From contig NZ_JAAMOZ010000001.1 of the NCBI RefSeq assembly GCF_011758645.1, positions 1,922,001-1,986,000 of the forward strand: DNA of 64,000 nucleotides, read 5' to 3'. Source of the DNA: Brooklawnia cerclae. GTDB lineage: Bacteria; Actinomycetota; Actinomycetes; Propionibacteriales; Propionibacteriaceae. The notes beneath the pieces were generated by a model. It saw nothing but the letters and a program-made list of their open reading frames with translations. It searched no databases and had not been told where the DNA came from. The position numbers were made by a program, and so were the translations under genes. Below, piece after piece: positions 59,049 through 64,000 of the stretch. How positions within the stretch are numbered: position 1 is the stretch's first letter; each line of letters opens with the position of its first letter.

Positions 59049-59627
59049 ATGATCGACGAATCAGGTTTCGGCTCCGGAACGCCAATCGATTACACGAGGT
59101 ACGGCGGGGACTATGTCGCCTACGAATATCTCACCGTTCAGGCCGACCGCGACCTCGAACCTCTCTACAAGGACACCTATCGCAGCTTCGGCTGGATCAT
59201 CGAGAACACCACCACCGGGGTGCTGGCCGGGGGTGCGCCGAACCCCACCACCGTCACCCTCAAGCTCAAACGCGATCGCCGCATCCGCAACCGCCCTCTT
59301 GTGAACGAACTCCAGCGCAAGGCCGAATCCGCGATGGAGGCGATTCACGATCTCGAGAACTCGCGCACCAGCACGGCCCTCGCTGTCGCGCTGGCGATAG
59401 GGATCGTGGGCTCGGCGTTTCTGGCCGGTTCGGTCTTCGCCATCGAAGCCGGGCTGTGGGTGCTGTCGATTCCGCTCGGGGCCGTCGGCCTGCTCGGGTG
59501 GCTGGCCGGCTATCTCGCCCACGGCCGCATAAAGGCCCGCAAGACGACCCAGACCGCGCCGTTGATCGACGAGCAGTACGAGATCATCTACGACGCCAGT
59601 GAACAGGCCGCCCGTCTGCTCGCCTGA
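59049..59627 (+). CDS. Membrane protein, second of the tandem paralogous pair
   Basis: A 192-residue protein similar along its length to the upstream product: AYEYLTVQADRDLEPLYKDT, TVTLKLKRDRRIRNRP, two helices with GIVGSAFLAGSVFAIEAGLWVL, and the tail EIIYDASEQAARLLA. It has about 18 extra N-terminal residues and a Gly/Pro insertion. AGGAAAG lies upstream of ATG 59049, 24 bases after the previous stop. Confidence 0.78.
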   Translation: MIDESGFGSGTPIDYTRYGGDYVAYEYLTVQADRDLEPLYKDTYRSFGWIIENTTTGVLAGGAPNPTTVTLKLKRDRRIRNRPLVNELQRKAESAMEAIHDLENSRTSTALAVALAIGIVGSAFLAGSVFAIEAGLWVLSIPLGAVGLLGWLAGYLAHGRIKARKTTQTAPLIDEQYEIIYDASEQAARLLA

Positions 59628-59748
59628 CCGGGAACGACCCACTTCAGCGGCATACTCTCGCGCAATTGCTCACATTTTCAATGGTGACCGGCTAACGTTC
59701 GCCACAAGAGCACGTCTTCACCCTCACGTGATAAGGAGAAATGCCGCG

Positions 59749-60540
59749 ATGACCACACAGTCCTCCATCCCCGCTGAGTCGTCGATCCCGGAGCCACGCC
59801 CAGGTTCGGACTTCGCCCCTCGCCTGGTCGCCGAAGCTCTCGGCACCCTGTTACTTGTTGCCGGCGGCGTCGGCACCGCGATCTTCGACGCGACGTTCCC
59901 CAGCGCCGACAACAATCTCGTCGGTGTTGGGCACCTCGGCGTCGCCCTCGCATTCGGTCTCACGGTGGTCGTAGGGGCCTACGCCTTCGGCCCGATCTCG
60001 GGCGGGCACTTCAACCCGGCGATCACCCTCGGGCTGGCTGCAGCCGGTCGTTTCCCGTGGAAGGACACCGTCGGCTACATCGTCGCCCAAGTCGTCGGCG
60101 GTATCCTCGGTTCCTCGATCGTCGCCCTCATCGCGTCGACCAAGGGCGGTTTCTTCTCCGCGGCCCGCGACAGCGGGTTCGCGTCGAACGGCTTCGGCGC
60201 CCACTCCCCCGGCGGGTTCGGCATCGGCGGAGCGATCGTCGTCGAGATCGTGTTCACAGCGATCTTCGTCTTCGTCGTCCTCGGCACGACGGCCAAGGTC
60301 GGCGCCACGGGTTTCGCTCCGCTGGCGATCGGCCTCTCACTGGCGCTCATCCATCTCATCACGATCCCCATCGACAACACGTCGGTGAATCCCGCTCGCT
60401 CGATCGCGGCAGCCGTGTACGGCGGGGGCTGGGCCTGGGCCCAGTTGTGGGTGTTCATCGTCTTCCCGATCGTCGGGGGGCTCGTCGCGGGCCTCAGCTA
60501 CAAGCCGCTGTTCGGGAAGACCTTCACCCAGGCCGCCTGA
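59749..60540 (+). CDS. Aquaporin (MIP family, AqpZ-like)
   Basis: The 263-residue channel has six helices and both Asn-Pro-Ala loops: GGHFNPAITLGLA and TSVNPARSIAAAVYGG. His in the second filter position (LALIHLITIPI) and the absence of the glyceroporin Asp favour a water channel. An N-terminal Ser/Pro-rich tail precedes helix 1. AAGGAG is ten bases before ATG 59749; a nearer ATG at 59741 is out of frame. It lies between the paired membrane proteins and an LssY_C gene in what appears to be an envelope/osmotic cluster. Confidence 0.9.
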   Translation: MTTQSSIPAESSIPEPRPGSDFAPRLVAEALGTLLLVAGGVGTAIFDATFPSADNNLVGVGHLGVALAFGLTVVVGAYAFGPISGGHFNPAITLGLAAAGRFPWKDTVGYIVAQVVGGILGSSIVALIASTKGGFFSAARDSGFASNGFGAHSPGGFGIGGAIVVEIVFTAIFVFVVLGTTAKVGATGFAPLAIGLSLALIHLITIPIDNTSVNPARSIAAAVYGGGWAWAQLWVFIVFPIVGGLVAGLSYKPLFGKTFTQAA

Positions 60541-60583
60541 CCCTGGGGTCCGGTCACCGACGCGGGTCCACCGCACCAGCGAC

Positions 60584-61900
60584 GTGACGAACGATCATGG
60601 CTCGCGACGCCTGTGGGCGTTGCAACTACAGCAACCGCCGCCACCAGCGAGGTTGTTCGATCAGCTCGCGTTCCTCGTCGGCACCGCAGCCGCGGCGTGG
60701 CTGGCCGTCATCATCGGGATCCAGGGGTTCCACTCCCCCTGGGCCCCGGTGTGGGTGATTCCGATCTGGGCGATCACGGCCTACTTCGTCCTGCCCCGAT
60801 TGCACCGGCTGCTCTCGGACCTCTACGTGCCCGACTACTTCTTCGGCCGCACCCGAACCGCCGATGGCCTGCTCGGCGATCCGGTCAACCTCGGCGTCGA
60901 CGGCTCCGCCGAACAGCTCGATCACGTGATGACCAAGGCCGGTTGGCACCGCGCGGACGAGATCACAGCTGCCTCCAGCTGGCGGATCATCATGTCGACG
61001 TTGACCCGTCGCAGCTACCCCACGGCACCGGTGTCTTCGCTCATGCTGTTCGGACGGCGACACGACATCGCCTACGAGCAGGAGGTCGCGGGCAACCCGA
61101 AGCAGCGCCACCACGTGCGCTTCTGGCACTGCCCACCAGGGTGGCTCCTCCCGGGCGGAGCCTCCACCGATTGGCTCGGCGCAGGCACCTACGACATGGA
61201 CGTCAGGCTGTCGTTCTTCACCCTGCAGGTCACACATCGAATCAACGAGGACACCGATGTCGAGCGGGACTACGTGGTCTCGTCGATACAGCAGACGAAC
61301 CAGGGCGTGACGCTACGCACCCTTCGCAACTTCACCACCGGTTATCACGCACGGAACGGCGGTGGCGACCGCTTCATCACCGACGGCGACCTGCCAATCA
61401 TCGACGTCTCCGCCGTGGACGCACCGCCGCGGACGGTGCCGAACGTCCCCGGTGAGGCCTCGGCGACCGAGATGATCGAGCGCGCACCGCTGGCGACCGC
61501 GGTGGCGGCTGCGCTCGTCGTGCTCGTCAGCGCAATACAACTGATCGATTTCGTCGTCGCGGGCGATGCGGCGGAGCTGGTGGCCGACGGCTCGGGATCG
61601 GATCGCGTCCTGATCGCTCTGGCGATCGGCGCGTTCTGCGTGTTCAAACTGAGCCAACTCGTGATGTCATGGCTCGCGCTGCGTGGCGGACGCCGATCCC
61701 GCGCCGCGCTCATGGTGCTCCTCACACTCGAGATCTCACTGGTGGCCGCCGACTACCTCGACGGCAGCGCCGCTCTCGGGCTCGACTGGACGCTGTTCAC
61801 CGCCTCGGTGCAATGCCTCACGCTGCTCGCTCTGTCGAGTGAGTCATCAGGCGCCTGGGCGCGGCGGACGCGGAAGGCCGGGTCCGCCGCGCGCGAGTAG
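60584..61900 (+). CDS. LssY_C domain membrane protein
   Basis: The 438-residue protein has two N-terminal helices, then the LssY C-terminal-like domain (about residues 80-260) with YFFGRTRTADGLLGDPVNLG, WHRADEITAASSW, MLFGRRHDIAYEQEVAGNPKQRHHVRFW and a conserved D-V-R segment, followed by four C-terminal helices. LssY_C is often linked to PAP2 phosphatases or stands alone in membrane proteins; its function is unclear. GTG 60584 has a weak ribosome site. Confidence 0.78.
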   Translation: MTNDHGSRRLWALQLQQPPPPARLFDQLAFLVGTAAAAWLAVIIGIQGFHSPWAPVWVIPIWAITAYFVLPRLHRLLSDLYVPDYFFGRTRTADGLLGDPVNLGVDGSAEQLDHVMTKAGWHRADEITAASSWRIIMSTLTRRSYPTAPVSSLMLFGRRHDIAYEQEVAGNPKQRHHVRFWHCPPGWLLPGGASTDWLGAGTYDMDVRLSFFTLQVTHRINEDTDVERDYVVSSIQQTNQGVTLRTLRNFTTGYHARNGGGDRFITDGDLPIIDVSAVDAPPRTVPNVPGEASATEMIERAPLATAVAAALVVLVSAIQLIDFVVAGDAAELVADGSGSDRVLIALAIGAFCVFKLSQLVMSWLALRGGRRSRAALMVLLTLEISLVAADYLDGSAALGLDWTLFTASVQCLTLLALSSESSGAWARRTRKAGSAARE

Positions 61901-61948
61901 CCATACTGCGACCACCCCAGAGACCGAGCTGTTTCCGAGGCTTCCCGC

Positions 61949-62349
61949 TCACCGCCTCTTCCTGGAGCTGCCTCCGATCAGTGCACTTCCGAGTAGGAGT
62001 ATCGCAGCGCCCCCGGCCAACCAACCGAGCGAGTCTCCACCTGTCGCGGGAAGACTCCAGGGCCTGTCCTGATGGTCCGGCGGCGCGGTGCCCTCGTCCT
62101 CGGCGCGATTGGTGACCGTGCAGGTGACATCGTCACCGACACCGAGTACCAGCACGTCACCGTCGAGTTCGGCTCCAGTGCAACTCCAGCCCTCCGAGAC
62201 GTACTCCGCCGTAGGCCTGTCGGCCACCGGTGCCTCCGACAGGGTGTAGCTGCCGGGCTCGACTGCCGTGTCGGTCACCAGCGGGTCACCGGTCACCCCC
62301 GAAGCCGTGACCGGTCCGTCGGCGGTCAGGATCCAGTCGGTGGATTGCG
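61949..62349 (-). pseudogene. 3' part of an LPxTG surface-protein gene cut by an ISL3 element
   Basis: This fragment encodes STDWILTADGPVTASGVT, then a repeat GSYTLSE...GWSCTG...DVTCTVTN, a spacer and the sortase signal LPATG followed by a hydrophobic helix and RKRR. It is the C-terminus of a cell-wall-anchored protein. Joined to 63774-64000 across one copy of the 8-bp duplication, the reading frame is restored exactly (VEGGSAQ-STDWIL). As it stands it has no start. Confidence 0.88.
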
Positions 62350-62352
62350 GGC

Positions 62353-63663
62353 TCATCCGAATCCAGGGTGTAGTCGGGGTCTGAATCCGCCGGCCTCGAG
62401 GAGCGATCTGGCGATGTAGTTGGTGAGGTTGCGGAAGCCGAGGGCGGAGCCGCGTAGGTGTTCGAGTCGGCCGTTCATGGCCTCGGTAGGCCCATTCGAG
62501 GTGCCGGGGCGGTCGAAGTAGGCCAGGACGTCGGCAGCGCGTCGGTTGAGAGTACGGCCCAGGGTCCGCAGCTCGGTCAGCGTGGCCGGGACTCCCTGTG
62601 CGAGGGAGGCGATCAGGTGGGTCATGAGGTCTCGTCCCCGGGTCCGGTCGGGTTCGCGGTAGGCGGTGACCATGCGCTGGTAGACGGCCCAGGTGGCCTC
62701 GACCTCGACGTGGTCGTCCCCGGTGAACAGCCGATCGAGCCGTTGCTTCTGCTTGTCGGTGAGCAGGTCGGCGCCGGTGTGCAGGGTGCGGCGGGCGGTG
62801 TAGAGCGGGTCGCCCTTGCGGCCGCGGTGGCCACGGGTGTGCTGCTGGACGCGGCGGCGGCACTCATCGAGCGCGTCACCGGCCAGGCGGACGACGTGGA
62901 AGGGATCCATGACCGCGACCGCGTCGGGCAGTTCCTCGGTGGTGGCGGTCTTGAAGCCGGAGAAGCCGTCCATAGCGACGACCTCGACGCCGTCTCGCCA
63001 GGCCTGGGGGCGTTCGGCGAGCCAGGTCTTGAACGTCTGCTTGGAGCGTCCCTCGACCATGTCGAGCAGCCGCGAGGGCCCGGTCCCGTCCCGGACGCCG
63101 GTGAGGTCGATGATGACGGTGACGTACTTGTCCCCGCGGCGGGTGTGGCGCCACACGTGTTCGTCCACGCCGACGGCCGTGACGCCGTCGAAGCGGGTCG
63201 GGTCGTCGATCAGGACGCGGCTTCCTTCGGCCAGGACCGCGGTGTTGGCGGTGTTCCACGAGACACCGAGCCCTTCTGCGACGCGGGCGACGGTGAGGTG
63301 CTGGACGACGATGCCCTCCAGGGCCCAGCGCAGGCCCCGGCGGGAGAGCTTGGCCCGCGGCTCGGCCGCGGCGGTGGTGTCCTGGCGCCACACGTGCCCG
63401 CATCCGGTGCACCGGTAGCGGCGCACCGTGACCTCCAGCGTGGTGGGGCGCCACCCCAGCGGCTCGTGCGCGAGCTCGCGGGTGACGGTGTCGCGTGGCG
63501 TGCCCTCGCAGCCGCACCGACGGCACCACCCGTCGGGCTCGACGACCCGGCAGGCCAGGACCGCCCGGTCGGGCTCGAGGCGCTGCCCGACGACCTGAAG
63601 GCCGAGCTCGTCGAGGCGGGCGAATGTGGTCAGGTCAGGGCGAGCGAAGGTAGCGTCGGGCAC
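62353..63663 (-). CDS. ISL3-family transposase
   Basis: A 436-residue transposase with an N-terminal zinc ribbon (WCRRCGCEG and YRCTGCGHVW), a helix-turn-helix (VARVAEGLGVSWNTANTAVL) and a DDE catalytic core: GVDEHVW, AMDGFSGF and the C-terminal SNGPTEAMNGRLEHLRGSALGF with the catalytic Glu. The stop lies in the left terminal repeat. It is intact and probably functional. Confidence 0.93.
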   Translation of the reverse strand: MPDATFARPDLTTFARLDELGLQVVGQRLEPDRAVLACRVVEPDGWCRRCGCEGTPRDTVTRELAHEPLGWRPTTLEVTVRRYRCTGCGHVWRQDTTAAAEPRAKLSRRGLRWALEGIVVQHLTVARVAEGLGVSWNTANTAVLAEGSRVLIDDPTRFDGVTAVGVDEHVWRHTRRGDKYVTVIIDLTGVRDGTGPSRLLDMVEGRSKQTFKTWLAERPQAWRDGVEVVAMDGFSGFKTATTEELPDAVAVMDPFHVVRLAGDALDECRRRVQQHTRGHRGRKGDPLYTARRTLHTGADLLTDKQKQRLDRLFTGDDHVEVEATWAVYQRMVTAYREPDRTRGRDLMTHLIASLAQGVPATLTELRTLGRTLNRRAADVLAYFDRPGTSNGPTEAMNGRLEHLRGSALGFRNLTNYIARSLLEAGGFRPRLHPGFG

Positions 63664-63718
63664 GTCGAGGTCTTCCGGATGGGTGGCGTGAGAACCTCCA
63701 TCTTCGGAAGACCTCGAC
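63664..63718. repeat. 14-bp inverted repeat upstream of the transposase
   Basis: GTCGAGGTCTTCCG (63664-63677) and CGGAAGACCTCGAC (63705-63718) are perfect inverse complements directly upstream of the transposase start. It may block read-through from the host gene or bind transposase. Confidence 0.6.
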
Positions 63719-63773
63719 CCCTATCCGGTGACCGACGCGCCGCCCCGCACTACACCCTCAACTGCGAAGAGCC

Positions 63774-64000
63774 GGATTGCGCCGATCCTCCCTCCACCTG
63801 TTTCACCAGAGTCAAGGTGGGCGGATCGAAGGTGTTGGTGATCGTGCAGCGCACGTCCGCGCCGGTCTGCACCTGCACGACCGACCCGTTCAAACTGCCT
63901 CCCGTGCACGACCACGCCCCCGCCGCGTACTGGTTGAGAGGTGCCTCGGTCGAGTTAGCCGCCTCGCTGAGCGTGTAGGCGCCCGCCAGCACGGGGAGGC
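63774..64000 (-). pseudogene. 5'-side part of the interrupted LPxTG surface-protein gene
   Basis: This fragment reads in from the right edge and encodes another repeat unit, AYTLSE...GAWSCTG...DVRCTITN, then TLTLVKQVEGGSAQ, where the IS interrupts it. The two repeats in the window share WSCTG and the CT-I/V-TN ending, so the gene is a tandem-repeat wall protein, most of it outside the window. Translation would end shortly inside the IS, giving a product without a wall anchor. Confidence 0.85.

Larger units (their letters stand above)
62350..63773. mobile_element. ISL3-family insertion sequence with perfect 8-bp target duplication
   Basis: The 1424-bp element starts GGCTCATCC and ends (reverse) GGCTCTTCG; each end has AGGGTGTAGT exactly 15 bases inside (62365-62374 and complement at 63749-63758). 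It is flanked by GGATTGCG on both sides (62342-62349 and 63774-63781), the 8-bp duplication of ISL3. The exact duplication indicates a recent insertion. Confidence 0.93.

Noticed and set aside
62458-63978. 506-codon plus-strand open frame across the ISL3 element
   Set aside because: It is antisense to an intact transposase with all catalytic motifs, and runs across the element boundary, so it is a composition artefact.

Overview
The window is high-GC DNA with dense, short-gapped operons, frequent ATGA/GTGA start-stop overlaps, GTG starts and several probable leaderless starts. Gene content points to an actinomycete: a CysO/Mec/CysM sulfur-carrier cysteine pathway, two hydroquinone-reductase-type thiol transferases of the kind that would use mycothiol, a mycofactocin-type SDR, and an LPxTG wall-anchored protein. 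A member of the Propionibacteriales is a plausible guess, but that is inference; no rRNA or tRNA was seen to settle it.

Layout. 1-3.5 kb: leftward sulfur operon (thioredoxin-like, DUF4395, cysM, mec, cysO, E1-like activator). 3.6-5.7 kb: rightward GNAT plus thiol transferase operon. 6-8.8 kb: VOC protein and NADP-binding protein divergent from a MarR regulator and a META-domain protein. 9-11.2 kb: lipoprotein, small hydrolase, IclR regulator. 11.7-16.3 kb: extracytoplasmic flavin electron-transfer operon (beta-propeller lipoprotein, FMN-binding lipoprotein, ApbE, NqrB/RnfD-reductase fusion). 16.5-21 kb: HdeD, aldo/keto reductase, ArsR/SRPBCC pair, ECF sigma factor. 21-26.6 kb: catabolic cluster (GPH transporter, hydrolase, CMD-SDR fusion, divergent amidohydrolase). 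27-30.5 kb: second thiol transferase, DUF1801, YibE/F. 30.5-41.7 kb: L-arabinose regulon (LacI-type regulator, mutarotase, araB, araD, araA, YtfQRT-YjfF-type ABC importer). 41.8-49.2 kb: pyruvate oxidase, ClC channel, Bcr/CflA MFS, LysR, EamA exporter. 49.2-51.1 kb: compositionally odd stretch with two exported proteins. 51.2-54.4 kb: aldo/keto reductase, DinB, DEAD-box helicase. 54.8-61.9 kb: membrane and envelope cluster with a NarL-type two-component system, small single-TM proteins, paired membrane proteins, aquaporin and an LssY_C protein. 61.9-64 kb: LPxTG surface-protein gene broken by an ISL3-family element with an exact 8-bp target duplication.

The most striking pattern is four very short open reading frames ending in clustered Cys codons (3388-3456 minus, 3637-3708 plus, 11690-11806 plus, 27249-27335 plus), each placed before a different operon and most with a recognisable promoter. 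They look like cysteine-responsive attenuator leader peptides and would tie together the CysO cysteine pathway, both thiol transferases and the flavin electron-transfer operon in one cysteine regulon. The flavin operon, with a His-bearing beta-propeller lipoprotein as its first product and apparent cysteine control, is the best candidate here for a poorly described system.
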